Virus record (IMG/VR): IMGVR_UViG_3300045970_000131
Location: 1 to 57,393 of that record
Direction: 5' to 3' (one strand)
DNA from: a virus
DNA: 57,393 bases
In this document: positions 10,601 to 20,069 of the stretch, one piece after another
Layout of the letters: each line of letters starts with the position of its first letter
Numbering within the stretch: the stretch's first letter is position 1
Translations under genes and position numbers: made by a program
Notes under the pieces: model-generated
The model's input: only the letters and a program-made list of their open reading frames with translations
The model's database searches: none
Told to the model about the DNA's origin: nothing

Positions 10601-12243
10601 TATTTATCGCCTTTATTTACAGGTTTTAAGCCTTTACCATCCCATTTCACGAATGTACCGTTAGGTAATTCATAAGTTTTATCTACCTGCCTCACTTGTG
10701 GTGGTGGCAATGGTGTCTCTTTGTATTTTGGTAAGCCCTTGGTATAGCGCTCAAGATACGGGTCAGTGCCATAAATGCGCACATGCTGCGGGTCTGGCTG
10801 CATGGATAATTTGTATTGCTCAGCTAGGCGCGGATCAAATTTAGGGTTATCGGTGGCAGCTCCATAGCTGTCATAGATTTTAGGTTTAACTTTTTCACGA
10901 ATTTCATCAGGGGTTCCAGCGCTGGCAATGAATCTACGTGCACTGGCCACAGATACTGACTCTTGCTGCTCATTGGGTGGTAACTCTTTTCCCAAGCCAT
11001 CACCGCCGCCGCCATCGCCTTTGATTTCACTCTTGAATTTTGCAAATCCTTTTGGATCGCGCTGCCATTGCTCATACTCAGTAGGCGCACGCCCTTCACG
11101 GCCTGATGCCTTCCATTTTTTGTAGCCTTCAGGGTCTTTCTGGTAAAACTCAATTTCACTCAAAGATTTTGGCGCAGCTGGGTTGTTGGCCAACTGCTTA
11201 CCATCACCATCAACTAATACTTCGCCTTGATTAAGTGTTCTAGGCTTGGCCTTCTCTTCTTTTATTTTCAAATTAGATTCATTAGTTTGCTCGGCCAGTT
11301 TTTGCAGTGAAGCCATTTCAGCTTTCCAGCGTGCAGCTGGGTCTTGATATGAGTAAACCAATTGCTTGATTTGGTCTGGTGTAAATTGGCGTTGTGTTGA
11401 ATTTCCGGTACCGTCATCTAGTTCAATTGCATAACTACCATCTGGATTTTGCTTGTAGCCTTTAACTGTGCCACCATCGCCTATTGCATCGTTATAAATG
11501 TTAATGAAGCCATCTAGCTTGCCAGATACATCAAATTGACGTTGGGCCGTGGCCAGTCCATCCTTAAACAATTGTCCGCGCACCTCGAAGCCTTGCTTTT
11601 GCATACTTAATGCAGTATTAAAATCACCAAGTTCTAATGCCTTATCGCGTGCAGCATCAATGCCTGCAATAGTTCGCTTGGCAAATAGCGCCTGCTTATT
11701 CACTGGCGGTGCTACTTGTGCACCTTGTTGGCCAGCTTGCTGTGCTGGCTGCTGCACAGACTGATTTACCTGATTCACGGATGAGTTAGGATCAAAGGCT
11801 AATGGCTGGCTTTGTTGTGCTGGCTGCTGTGTAGGCTGCTGCGCTGTTGGGTCTAAGCTTGCAAGGCCACCTTCAGCATATTTACGCACCATGCCGCCAT
11901 CTTTAAACACTTGCGCTTGCAATCTGTCTTTATTTTGAAAGTCAGCATTTTGTTCTGGCTGCGTATTTATATCGCCTGCATTCGCTGTCGGCTGGGTATT
12001 TTCATCTAATGTAGGCAATGAATTAATAGTTTGTAGTCCTGCCATGTCAAATGCATTTTGTGGCTTGGTAATACTTGCATTTTGGCTTGGCATGTTCTGA
12101 TCATCAAATGCCTTGATTGCATTTTTAGAAGCTTCAAGGATTTGATCCTCTTTACTCTTTTTCTCACGCTTGTCCTTAATTGCTGAACCAAATTCATAAC
12201 CTTTGGCTAGACCGCCTGCAAATCCGCCTAAATTAATTCCCAT
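10600..12243 (-). CDS. Internal virion / ejection-type protein, Gln-rich
   Basis: 547 residues. Start ATG at 12243 lies 11 bases inside the preceding gene; the end overlaps the giant gene by one base, so the three are translationally coupled. N-terminus is Gly-rich (GGFAGGLAKGYEFGSAIK); residues ~110-180 are a Gln/Pro-rich low-complexity stretch with repeated QQPAQQ; the centre is helical and charged; the end is Pro-rich. Short KDGGMVRKYAEGG motifs resemble those in many phage particle proteins. No enzyme motif is visible. Position between the tail fibre region and the polyvalent protein, as for internal/ejection proteins of related podophages, suggests a core protein that leaves the capsid with the DNA. 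That role is inferred from context. Confidence 0.8.
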   Translation of the reverse strand: MGINLGGFAGGLAKGYEFGSAIKDKREKKSKEDQILEASKNAIKAFDDQNMPSQNASITKPQNAFDMAGLQTINSLPTLDENTQPTANAGDINTQPEQNADFQNKDRLQAQVFKDGGMVRKYAEGGLASLDPTAQQPTQQPAQQSQPLAFDPNSSVNQVNQSVQQPAQQAGQQGAQVAPPVNKQALFAKRTIAGIDAARDKALELGDFNTALSMQKQGFEVRGQLFKDGLATAQRQFDVSGKLDGFINIYNDAIGDGGTVKGYKQNPDGSYAIELDDGTGNSTQRQFTPDQIKQLVYSYQDPAARWKAEMASLQKLAEQTNESNLKIKEEKAKPRTLNQGEVLVDGDGKQLANNPAAPKSLSEIEFYQKDPEGYKKWKASGREGRAPTEYEQWQRDPKGFAKFKSEIKGDGGGGDGLGKELPPNEQQESVSVASARRFIASAGTPDEIREKVKPKIYDSYGAATDNPKFDPRLAEQYKLSMQPDPQHVRIYGTDPYLERYTKGLPKYKETPLPPPQVRQVDKTYELPNGTFVKWDGKGLKPVNKGDK

Positions 12244-13708
12244 TTTTTCTTACTCCTTCAGTTCTGAATTTAAGGCCGCGCTTATTGATCGCATCTAAAG
12301 CATCTAATCCGATCATCTTTACAGCGCCTTCATTCAATACAAATTCGCCATCACTTAACCTTGCAGGGATTGAATCGCTTGTCGCAGTACCCGCACCCTT
12401 TACACCACCTGATCCACTGAATACTTCGCTAGTTTCATCATCAATGGTGTCTCCTTCTGCGGCCTCTTCATCCATTTCACTCAAGCCATATTTAGATGGA
12501 TCAACTGCACCACCATTCTTTAGCCCATAGAATTTTTGTTGCTGTACATGAAGTGCCTCACCGTATCGATCAGAGTCTTCTGGCGATTTGAATTTTCCCA
12601 AGTGCTTGCCTGTTTTTTTATAAGTAGCGACTGCTTCATCATCACTCATGATTCGGCCATCATCACTTACAGTAGGTAATAGCATTTCAATTCCATCAAT
12701 GTTCACGCCGATACTGCGAACAGTGCTAATTGATCCATCCTTATTTTTAACTAAAGGACGTTTTGCAAGATCAATATTGCCTTTTTCTAATGGCACTACT
12801 TCGCCAATCTTAGAAGCATCAACTTCGCCACCATCTGCATACATGCCGATAGCAACACCAGCTAAGCTACCGATACCGCCCCACATTGCAGAGTTTGCAT
12901 CTTGCTGTGCTTTATAGCCTGCAAGCTGATTTTGGTATTGATTATTGAGAATATTTGCTTGGCTAGTATTACCAGCCATTGCAGCGTTATAACCTGCACC
13001 CATGGTGGCAAGTCCAGCACGTCCATTGGCTAGGTCATTACTGCCAACGCCTACAGCATTTAAACCTGCACTATTCGCAACATTGGCACTTGCAACCTGA
13101 TTAGAAGGTAAGTTACGTCCAAGACTTGCCGCGTCCATTTCCATTGCATGGCCTGTTAGTTCTGCCTTAGTGCGCCCAGCATTAGCTGCACTAGCACTAG
13201 CAACGGCCTCACTCACATCATTTTGTTGATTCATTGCCGCTGCATTTCCGCTATTCGGGTTTACACCCATGCGTTCATTGTTGCGTGCTGTGATCGCCTT
13301 TTGCGTATCGAATGCCTGCCTTACATCTGAAACACCTTTTGCAGCCTCTTGCTCACGTCTTCCAGCGCTATCCCAGTTCTTAGCATCTTCAACAATGTTC
13401 TTTTCAAGTGGTTGGAATGTACCCTTCCAGTAGTCTTGATACTCTTTGGCGTATGCTGCATTCTGCGTAGAGCTATCTAGCAACTGCTGCTGAACCTTCA
13501 TTGCAAGATCATGCTGGGCCGCATTAGCAGGCTTTGCCGCCTCATATTCTGTCTTGTAGAAGTTAAATGCATCCTCGCCAAGCTTGGCATTTTTTAGTGC
13601 AGCTAGACCAATTGCAGGATCAGGCGTAGGTGCATCACCACCGCTATCAAAAAAGAAAGTGAATTGCTTGATCCACCATAGTGGTGAAAGTAAATTTATT
13701 TTATCCAT
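12233..13708 (-). CDS. Internal virion protein with Ala/Asn-rich helical core
   Basis: 491 residues. It begins with a hydrophobic/aromatic segment (LLSPLWWIKQFTFFF) that could act as a membrane-interacting N-terminus. A long Ala/Asn/Gln-rich helical region (~30-270) follows, ending in a Gly-rich helix (SAMWGGIGSLAGVAIGMYADGG). The C-terminal part carries a KYGLSEMDEEAAEGDTIDDE acidic stretch and an SIPARLSDGEFVLNEGAV motif common in phage internal or tail-hub proteins. The start overlaps the GNAT gene by 13 bases and the end overlaps the next gene by 11. The likely role is a DNA-ejection protein of a short-tailed phage; this rests on composition and gene order, not on a diagnostic domain. Confidence 0.8.
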   Translation of the reverse strand: MDKINLLSPLWWIKQFTFFFDSGGDAPTPDPAIGLAALKNAKLGEDAFNFYKTEYEAAKPANAAQHDLAMKVQQQLLDSSTQNAAYAKEYQDYWKGTFQPLEKNIVEDAKNWDSAGRREQEAAKGVSDVRQAFDTQKAITARNNERMGVNPNSGNAAAMNQQNDVSEAVASASAANAGRTKAELTGHAMEMDAASLGRNLPSNQVASANVANSAGLNAVGVGSNDLANGRAGLATMGAGYNAAMAGNTSQANILNNQYQNQLAGYKAQQDANSAMWGGIGSLAGVAIGMYADGGEVDASKIGEVVPLEKGNIDLAKRPLVKNKDGSISTVRSIGVNIDGIEMLLPTVSDDGRIMSDDEAVATYKKTGKHLGKFKSPEDSDRYGEALHVQQQKFYGLKNGGAVDPSKYGLSEMDEEAAEGDTIDDETSEVFSGSGGVKGAGTATSDSIPARLSDGEFVLNEGAVKMIGLDALDAINKRGLKFRTEGVRKNGN

Positions 13709-14109
13709 TTGCAGTTACCTCTAAATAATCCGTACACATATGCATCCCCATCTTTAAACCAGTCTTTCAGCGGCCCATCACACTCACGTACAAAGCCGAA
13801 GCGCTCAACAAACTCTATTGACTTGGTATTACTTACATTGATAAAAGCAGTTACGCGCTTTAAATCTAATTGCACAAACACATAATTTATAAAGGCGCGT
13901 ATTAATGCCCTTGTCACTTGATACTTTGGATCAATGGCAAATGTAACTTCGATGTTGCTGCCAGAGTGCCTAGAAAAAACAATCACGGCCTGTATCTTTC
14001 CGTCTTCACTCAAATCCGTGATTGTCCTGACATTATCAGGATTAAAGTTAGCATTTAGTCTATGATTTACATAGTCTACAAAGCCTTGATGTTGTTGATG
14101 AATCACCAT
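13696..14109 (-). CDS. GNAT-type acetyltransferase-like protein
   Basis: 137 residues matching the compact GNAT fold: beta strands around IQAVIVFSR and NIEVTFAID, a helix after YQVTRALIRAFINYVF, then the late motif VTAFINVSNTKSIEFVERFGF, typical of N-acetyltransferases in which a neighbouring Asn and Phe-Gly close the acyl-CoA site. The classic pyrophosphate loop (RxxGxG/A) is not obvious, replaced by YQVTRAL, so catalysis is uncertain. Comparable small GNAT-like proteins are frequent beside tail and internal-protein genes of podophages, where their substrate is unknown. Overlap with the next gene (13 bases) puts it in the late operon. A terminator lies just upstream. Confidence 0.7.
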   Translation of the reverse strand: MVIHQQHQGFVDYVNHRLNANFNPDNVRTITDLSEDGKIQAVIVFSRHSGSNIEVTFAIDPKYQVTRALIRAFINYVFVQLDLKRVTAFINVSNTKSIEFVERFGFVRECDGPLKDWFKDGDAYVYGLFRGNCKWIK

Positions 14110-14130
14110 AGTTTTAACCTACAGAGTACA

Positions 14131-14164
14131 ATAAAAAAGACCGCATTTCGCGGCCTATTTTTTG
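14131..14164 (-). terminator. Intrinsic terminator, bidirectional
   Basis: Stem AGGCCGC/GCGGTCT (one G-U pair) with a GAAAT loop, followed on the minus strand by a run of T. The plus strand also ends in a T run, so it could work both ways. It separates the small membrane-protein gene from the GNAT/internal-protein genes. Confidence 0.8.
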
Positions 14165-14191
14165 TAATATTCTTACAGAAAAATTGTTGTT

Positions 14192-14527
14192 TCATGGCTT
14201 GACTGTAGCGTTTTCTCGACAATGGTTTTTACCCATAATTAGATCAATTGACCAAGCAACAGGTATTGCCCACTTCTTACCTAGCAACAGTGCATTGCCT
14301 ACCTCTTGCGATACCATCAGGCCAAGCGTTCCGCCCAGCGATGCATTGCCGCAGCTATCGAATGCATAAAATACAGCCATGGCCCGATCCTTTGAGCCAA
14401 GCAGTACCTGAATAAACATGGCCAGCATTAAAACTGGCGCAACAATCAAACATAATATCCAGATTTTAAATAAATAAACTCTCGTAAATATATGATAATT
14501 AAGCCAATTCTTAATGTAAATTACCAT
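14192..14527 (-). CDS. Small membrane protein of the tail region
   Basis: 111 residues, not recognised. A strong hydrophobic helix occupies about residues 18-43 (LFKIWILCLIVAPVLMLAMF), and a second, weaker Gly/Ala/Leu segment with NASLGGTLGLMVSQEVGNALLL follows at ~70-90. The ATG overlaps the end of the DUF4376 protein gene, so the two are coupled. A membrane protein placed behind tail fibre genes could be an accessory or superinfection-exclusion protein, but nothing in the sequence decides this. Confidence 0.65.
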   Translation of the reverse strand: MVIYIKNWLNYHIFTRVYLFKIWILCLIVAPVLMLAMFIQVLLGSKDRAMAVFYAFDSCGNASLGGTLGLMVSQEVGNALLLGKKWAIPVAWSIDLIMGKNHCRENATVKP

Positions 14528-15138
14528 GTTATTGCGTCCAATTCTGCTTGCGTAGTGGCTGCATCTACAGCTGCCTTTAACTCAAACGAGTGGTAATAAG
14601 CCAAGCGGGTTTGCTCGACCATTGTGTTAGCGATGGTTTTAAGATCATCTAGGGTGACTAGCACATCGATGTTATCAAACGTACGCCATACTGGTGGCGC
14701 ACTAGCAATGCCATTAATGGCCATCACTACTGAATTGCTGATCAATTGCTGGCTATTAGTGTCAGCTTGCCATTCATATTCAACACCACTAACAGTGGTA
14801 AATACATTGACATACCGTGCAACAAATCGCCAGCTATCAATCTCATCGGACTTTTTGTTTTTTGCATCGATCAAATTGAATGGAAGTATTGGTTTTTGCA
14901 TAGACTCGGCTAGCTCTTTTGAATAAGGCTCCCAAGTATCACCGATTAAACTGCTAAGTAGATTTTGAGTATCTTCTGCCCAAACAACATCTAGCCTATA
15001 AAGATACTTAACTGAATTTGCTTTGTTAGCAAAATCTAATTCTGTTGTCCAAGTGGATATTTCAACTACACAAAAATGATGATCCAAGTCTACAAACGTA
15101 TCAGTAATTTCACAAAACTTTTCATTAACAATAAACAT
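14521..15138 (-). CDS. DUF4376-type tail fibre-associated protein
   Basis: 205 residues. The C-terminal ~110 residues fit the DUF4376 pattern found beside phage tail fibres: a start with VEYEWQADTNSQQLI, a middle Val-Trp-Arg-Thr-Phe-Asp segment followed by VLVTLDDLKTIAN, and the closing repeat AAVDAATTQAELDAITW. The N-terminal ~90 residues are not recognised. It starts one base after the tail fibre stop (15140), which is the usual place for a fibre assembly or fibre-tip accessory protein. Whether it acts as a chaperone or stays in the virion cannot be read from sequence. Confidence 0.75.
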   Translation of the reverse strand: MFIVNEKFCEITDTFVDLDHHFCVVEISTWTTELDFANKANSVKYLYRLDVVWAEDTQNLLSSLIGDTWEPYSKELAESMQKPILPFNLIDAKNKKSDEIDSWRFVARYVNVFTTVSGVEYEWQADTNSQQLISNSVVMAINGIASAPPVWRTFDNIDVLVTLDDLKTIANTMVEQTRLAYYHSFELKAAVDAATTQAELDAITW

Positions 15139-15139
15139 A

Positions 15140-17584
15140 TTATGGTGCCGCCGTATCAGTTACATTCAAGCCCTGATTGCCCAAGGTTACTTTTAGCGCG
15201 TCATAGTTTGCTTGAAGCACTACTGAATTAGGGTTATAAAATTCAACTATTGCTCTACCTTCACCGCCATTTGTTCCAGGATAGTAATAATCAGGGTTTC
15301 CAGATGTACTTAGTGATTGTGAGCCAGCACCGCCAGCACCATATCCAGTTGGTTGTGTTGGATAAGCAAAATAATTCATAACTCCACCAGCACCATATTT
15401 AGAAAACTCACCACTACCTGCTCGAACAGTTGGGCCATCCGGCGCAGATATATAATAAAAATGGTAGTAATAGATTGGAGTTGTAGTGTTATTAAGTGGG
15501 TTAGTTTGATAGTGGTGTATATAGCTGTAATTAGCATTGTTAGCGCCAGCGTAAGCACCACCAGCAGAAGTTAATAATGCTGATCCAATAGCGCCAGTAG
15601 TAGTATTCCTATTGTAAACTGCAGTATTCCCACCGCTTGTACCTGGTGCTCCATATTGATAGCCACCAGATAAGCCAGCAGCGCCAATATAAAGCATAAA
15701 TGTCGATCCTGGTGTTACAGTGAATGTCTGCTTTTGCTCAGTAGAATTTGCTCCACCATTACCAACTTGTGGGTTATGGTATGAATAAACTGTCGCACCA
15801 CCGCCACCACCTCCGCCTATCAGAGTTAATCTCATACGAGTCATTTGTGCTGGAACAGTAATTACTGTTTGACCAGATGGAACATTAGCTCTTGTATATA
15901 TGTCAGTACGTCCACCAAATGATGAAATATCTATAACACCAGCACGCAAAGAACCAGCAAATTCACCAGTAGAACCCGTTATATCACCATAAAATGTACC
16001 ATTTGCAGCCAGCAAATTCCCTGAAAACGTACCGCCAGCAGCTTGCAAATCACCAGCAAAAGTACCACTTGCAGCAAATAATGCCCCGCTAAATGTAGCA
16101 TTACCATTGATTATCTGGAATTGTGCTGTGTTAATGTTTAGGTTTATGCCGTTATAGGAAACATACTCACCCGATGCGCTGCCTGCATAAAATGTTGCGT
16201 AACCACCATATGAGCCAAAGAATAGGCCATCACCTGTGCCAAATCCTGTGGCACCCATGCGAATGTTACCAACACCATCAACAATAACGCGATTGGGGCC
16301 GCTGCCTACAGTTACTGACTCACTTGCAGAAATAGTGCCAGCAATTAGCTTGCTTACTGATAAGCTTTGAATCTTTGCATCGCTCACTGCTAAATCTACA
16401 ATCTTTGCCGTATCAACTGCTAGGTTTGCGATCTTTGCATTAGTAATTGTTGCATCGGCTATATAGGCCGCCTTCATATATGCGCCTGATGGAATGGTCA
16501 CGCCATTTACTACTGTAGGCGATGTAAGATAATAGAACGGCGATCCATCTGCTGAATTTGGGTTAGATGCTACTGGTGCAATTGAAAACTTATCAGCAAC
16601 AATCACAAATTCACTATATGGCGTTGCATTATTTAAAGTGCTAGCAAGACCAAATCCTGACACATAGCCATTACTATCAATTTTTACGGTATATTGTGCA
16701 AATAAAGCACCTGTTTGGCTAGCGCGAGTAGTTTGCTCGGTAGCTATCGCGGTTGTATTATCACCAATTGTTGATGATAGTGTTGTTACGGTATTTGCAA
16801 TGGCTGTATCTGCATTACTCCTAGCGGTTGTTTCAGTAGCTACCGCAGCACCAATGCGAGCATCAACCGTAGTATTGACTGCACCACTATTATCAATAAG
16901 ATTAATACGGCTATTGAGTGCATTAGTAAGCTGGTTAGTAGTTAATTGATTATTTAATAGGCTTAAAAAATAAGATGAATCACCAGCAGTAGTACCTGGT
17001 GTTCCAGCAAATGAATTATAATCTCCCGCTATTCCTGCACTAGATACCTGCCTGATCCAGTAATACTTGGTGACATTTGATTCATTGATAAAATCAGGAT
17101 AGACAAAGCCTGTAGATTTTCCGATTGATACAGCTATACCTATGTCATTGGTGTTTGCCCTGAAAATTTCCATGTAACCTGTTGCAATTTCATTCCATTC
17201 AAGAAGAATATTGAACATTGCACCAGTAACTATAAATCCTGTTGGGCTTGCTGGTGGTGTTAAGTCGATCACTGGCGTTGTTGGTGTAACAACACTACTG
17301 CCACTACTTCCACTGCTACCAGTACCACTATTCGGTGCAATAGTGCTATTGTTTGGCGATGTATTCTCTATAATATTTCCATTATCCACAAGATTGACAA
17401 TGCCAGCATCAAACAAGTCACGATAGGTGACTGAGCGATCCAAGCCTTGTCCTTTTGGGCGAGTACCTTCACGAACTTCAAGTATTTCTTTGATTGCTTC
17501 CAATATGGTGCGCGTAGCTGGATCATTAATGCCTTCAAGCGATGGAATTGATGGCAGTTTAGTCGGATTGTTAATGTCACTCAT
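15140..17584 (-). CDS. Tail fibre / receptor-binding protein with Gly-rich tip
   Basis: 814 residues. Order: short N-terminal segment (~1-80) probably for virion attachment; Gly/Ser linker; fibronectin-III-like domain (~105-195, with LLEWNEIATGYMEIFRA and KYYWIRQVSSAG); helical region with repeated TTVDARIGAAVATETTARSN-type heptads; lambda-J-like central domain (VKIDSNGYVSGFGL, SEFVIVADKFSI, TITNAKIANLAVDTAKI); five or six repeats of the type GTFAGDLQAAG; and a C-terminal Gly-rich region beginning at a run of six Gly, with Tyr/Asn-Gly repeats, resembling polyglycine-sandwich adhesin tips. ATG overlaps the upstream stop (ATGA). It should decide host range; the Gly-rich tip is the likely receptor-binding part. 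Confidence 0.88.
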   Translation of the reverse strand: MSDINNPTKLPSIPSLEGINDPATRTILEAIKEILEVREGTRPKGQGLDRSVTYRDLFDAGIVNLVDNGNIIENTSPNNSTIAPNSGTGSSGSSGSSVVTPTTPVIDLTPPASPTGFIVTGAMFNILLEWNEIATGYMEIFRANTNDIGIAVSIGKSTGFVYPDFINESNVTKYYWIRQVSSAGIAGDYNSFAGTPGTTAGDSSYFLSLLNNQLTTNQLTNALNSRINLIDNSGAVNTTVDARIGAAVATETTARSNADTAIANTVTTLSSTIGDNTTAIATEQTTRASQTGALFAQYTVKIDSNGYVSGFGLASTLNNATPYSEFVIVADKFSIAPVASNPNSADGSPFYYLTSPTVVNGVTIPSGAYMKAAYIADATITNAKIANLAVDTAKIVDLAVSDAKIQSLSVSKLIAGTISASESVTVGSGPNRVIVDGVGNIRMGATGFGTGDGLFFGSYGGYATFYAGSASGEYVSYNGINLNINTAQFQIINGNATFSGALFAASGTFAGDLQAAGGTFSGNLLAANGTFYGDITGSTGEFAGSLRAGVIDISSFGGRTDIYTRANVPSGQTVITVPAQMTRMRLTLIGGGGGGGATVYSYHNPQVGNGGANSTEQKQTFTVTPGSTFMLYIGAAGLSGGYQYGAPGTSGGNTAVYNRNTTTGAIGSALLTSAGGAYAGANNANYSYIHHYQTNPLNNTTTPIYYYHFYYISAPDGPTVRAGSGEFSKYGAGGVMNYFAYPTQPTGYGAGGAGSQSLSTSGNPDYYYPGTNGGEGRAIVEFYNPNSVVLQANYDALKVTLGNQGLNVTDTAAP

Positions 17585-19428
17585 TCTGCTACGCTTTCAA
17601 TTTCTACAGCGGTTTCAGTAAATGCATAGCCTTTTACTATGTCTGTACCAGTAAATTCAAACTCAAACTGTGTGGCCAAGTAGCCAGATGGCAAACTAAA
17701 GATGTTCTCATCAGTAATGGCAGATGTATCAATCAGCACGCCATCTGCATATAGCTTTAGCGTTAGGTTGTTATAAGTCTCGGCTTTAATCTTTCCATAA
17801 CCGATATTGATAGGCTTAGGCGCTACAAATACGCGGCTGCGCCATGTATAGGTGAGGTTTGATGCAGTGTTGTTATCCATCTTATAAACATCATCACCTA
17901 CCGCTAAATACAAATCACCATTACGCGGATCAGTAAAGCCAGCTGTTGCATAGAAGTCTATTTCGCTGAACTCACCTGTTTGGCTATCGAATATAAACCC
18001 GCCCTGCTTGGTTCCATTGTCATAGAATGCAACATAACGATTTTTCCAGCGATACGCTTGTATGCTAGAAGGCTTGTACTTTTTCCACTCACGTTCAGTA
18101 AACCGTGCTTTTGTTGCGACATCAAAACCGTTAGGTGAAACAAAGGCTAATCCTTCATCACTGGCCCACATGACACCGCCTGCTAGCTCTACAACACTTC
18201 GGCGTGACACACAAGGCTGGCCAAACTTAATATCACTTTGGCTCATGCTGCTAGGATCAGTACCTGTTAATACAGCTGGTATGCCTTCAGTCAATACCAC
18301 AATGGTTGATCCAAAAGTACCAAGGGCCACGGGCTTACGGTTAAAGCTGTACTGGTAAGCAATTGGCCACGCATGCGGCTGGAATGGTTCACAAATACAA
18401 ACAGTGTTAGAAGCAGGCGAAATACCTGTGATCATCCCATTGCTGAATGGCACAATGCCAAGCAAGTCGGATGGTGGTGGTAAGTAATAGAGTGATGGTA
18501 TGTTTTCAGCAAGGTTGCTAGTTGCAATATTATCGGTGTAAGTAGATATAGCAATATCTACCTCAGAAACATATCGCAGTGTTGACTGTGTGCTACCACT
18601 AGCGGTGCGATATAGTCTCTTAGTCACGATGTTATAGCTGCCTGATGGCGTAGGTGGTAAATCTGTCACATAGACTGTCTGTCCAGCATATACGCTGATC
18701 ATGTTTGAAACGGCTGGCGCACCCTCTTCACCTAATGAACTTTTGAATGTCACTGCATATACGCGACTTTCAGCTATACCGCCCCAGTTATAACCCAAGG
18801 TACCGGCTGCATTAGCTGCAGGCGTACCAGTCATGGTATAAGCCCATGAATAGGAATCAAGAACAGTGATTTTAAACTGTCCATTGTAAAGTGCGTCAGA
18901 AGCCCCAGTGATCGTCAAGCTATCGCCCGTTGCTTTCCCATGGGCCGCCGGCACTATCACCGTGGCCGTGGTACCGCTTTTGGTAATTGATGTAATAGGC
19001 TGATCAGAAGCAGTAAGCCCAAGGTTCATTGTTGGCGTTGGAATGCCTAAGTTATATGATGCATTTGGATAAGGTGCGCTAGTAATAGAGAATGGTGAGT
19101 AAGCCATCTTAGGCACGCCATCACCAGTGTAATAGGTGCGCTCACGGGTTTCATTGTTGCTGAACCCGCGAACCACATTAACTAGGCTATCCCAGTGAAA
19201 CCAGTATTGAGTATCATCAGTTGCATCTTGTCCAAAGCGGTACATGCTAAGCTTCACCCCAGCACGTGAGAGCAATTGATTCCCGATTTTAAGAAGGCTA
19301 TACAGTGGACGTAACTCACCAGAAGTTAGATTAACATTAACGGCCAGCTGCGCATGGTTATTATCCAGCAAGCGCGGTGAAACCATCGGGATCATTCCTG
19401 CGAACTGATTATTGGTAAATCCTGACAT
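17581..19428 (-). CDS. Tail hub / DNA-stabilisation-type protein
   Basis: 615 residues. It opens with SGFTNNQFAGMIPMVSPRLLD, followed by NHAQLAVNVNLTSGELRPL, a pattern found in podophage tail proteins that build the beta-propeller-like tail tube or needle base. Residues ~160-215 form a tail-type beta repeat (SITKSGTTATVIVPAAHG...GDSLTITGA...YNGQFKI), the same module type that appears in the DUF1501 and DUF1800 proteins of this phage. The rest is beta-rich with many Tyr/Trp. SD AGGA precedes the ATG. Gene order (portal, scaffold, capsid, two adaptors, then this) supports a tail-tube/needle role such as P22 gp10, but identity to that family is not proven. Confidence 0.72.
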   Translation of the reverse strand: MSGFTNNQFAGMIPMVSPRLLDNNHAQLAVNVNLTSGELRPLYSLLKIGNQLLSRAGVKLSMYRFGQDATDDTQYWFHWDSLVNVVRGFSNNETRERTYYTGDGVPKMAYSPFSITSAPYPNASYNLGIPTPTMNLGLTASDQPITSITKSGTTATVIVPAAHGKATGDSLTITGASDALYNGQFKITVLDSYSWAYTMTGTPAANAAGTLGYNWGGIAESRVYAVTFKSSLGEEGAPAVSNMISVYAGQTVYVTDLPPTPSGSYNIVTKRLYRTASGSTQSTLRYVSEVDIAISTYTDNIATSNLAENIPSLYYLPPPSDLLGIVPFSNGMITGISPASNTVCICEPFQPHAWPIAYQYSFNRKPVALGTFGSTIVVLTEGIPAVLTGTDPSSMSQSDIKFGQPCVSRRSVVELAGGVMWASDEGLAFVSPNGFDVATKARFTEREWKKYKPSSIQAYRWKNRYVAFYDNGTKQGGFIFDSQTGEFSEIDFYATAGFTDPRNGDLYLAVGDDVYKMDNNTASNLTYTWRSRVFVAPKPINIGYGKIKAETYNNLTLKLYADGVLIDTSAITDENIFSLPSGYLATQFEFEFTGTDIVKGYAFTETAVEIESVAE

Positions 19429-19436
19429 GGTTTGTC

Positions 19437-20069
19437 CTAGATTGAATTATGAGTACGGACGCGGCGAGAGCCACGTGCAAAGCCACGTAGCACATCACTT
19501 TTAACGGTGCTGCACATTTCTGCAAATTTTGCTTTGTGATATGCAGCTAGATTTGAATCAGTCCACGGCTTAGAAGGTATTTCAAATAACCTTGCTTTTG
19601 CCCCATGCACGATCTCATCATAGTAATTGTCAGTAATTACATCATCGATTTGTGCAATGCTACGTGTTGGCTTTACTGCTGCTGTAATATCAAGTAAGGA
19701 CGATACATTTGCATTAGGATTAGGAACTAATACTAGGTTATCTGGTGATAGCTGAATGAATGCATTAGTCGTACCTAGCACTTTTCTCCAATCCGTTGGA
19801 TAGCGCTGAGATAGGACTACCTCTTCAGTTGAGTCTAGCTTTTTACCGCTAAGATATACGCGCATTACTTCAACTACAGTGCGATCCTGTGTTGAGATAA
19901 AACCATAAGTAGAATTATTGATATATGTTGCCCCTACTTCTTGGCGTAATAATAATGTTTCCTCGCAAAAATCAATCACTGCCAAACGGATATGATGCAA
20001 TGCAAATTCAGGCTGCATGTTCACAAAGTCTGGTAAGACTTCATCATACCAAATAGTTATGTTCTGCAT
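19437..20069 (-). CDS. Head-tail adaptor / tail accessory protein
   Basis: 210 residues. The N-terminus MQNITIWYDEVLPDFVNMQP, followed by helical HHIRLAVIDFCEETLLLRQE, matches the helical start of podophage head-completion or tubular-tail A type proteins. The middle is beta-rich (VVEVMRVYLSGKKLDS) and the C-terminal third is helical with Arg-rich end. ATG directly follows the stop of the 108-residue gene. Role inferred from position two genes after capsid and from family pattern; P22 gp4 or T7 gp11 analogues are the likely equivalents. Confidence 0.68.
   Translation of the reverse strand: MQNITIWYDEVLPDFVNMQPEFALHHIRLAVIDFCEETLLLRQEVGATYINNSTYGFISTQDRTVVEVMRVYLSGKKLDSTEEVVLSQRYPTDWRKVLGTTNAFIQLSPDNLVLVPNPNANVSSLLDITAAVKPTRSIAQIDDVITDNYYDEIVHGAKARLFEIPSKPWTDSNLAAYHKAKFAEMCSTVKSDVLRGFARGSRRVRTHNSI

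Noticed and set aside
15140-17584. Diversity-generating retroelement at the tail fibre
   Set aside because: No reverse transcriptase gene anywhere in the window and no template/variable repeat pair seen near the fibre C-terminus.
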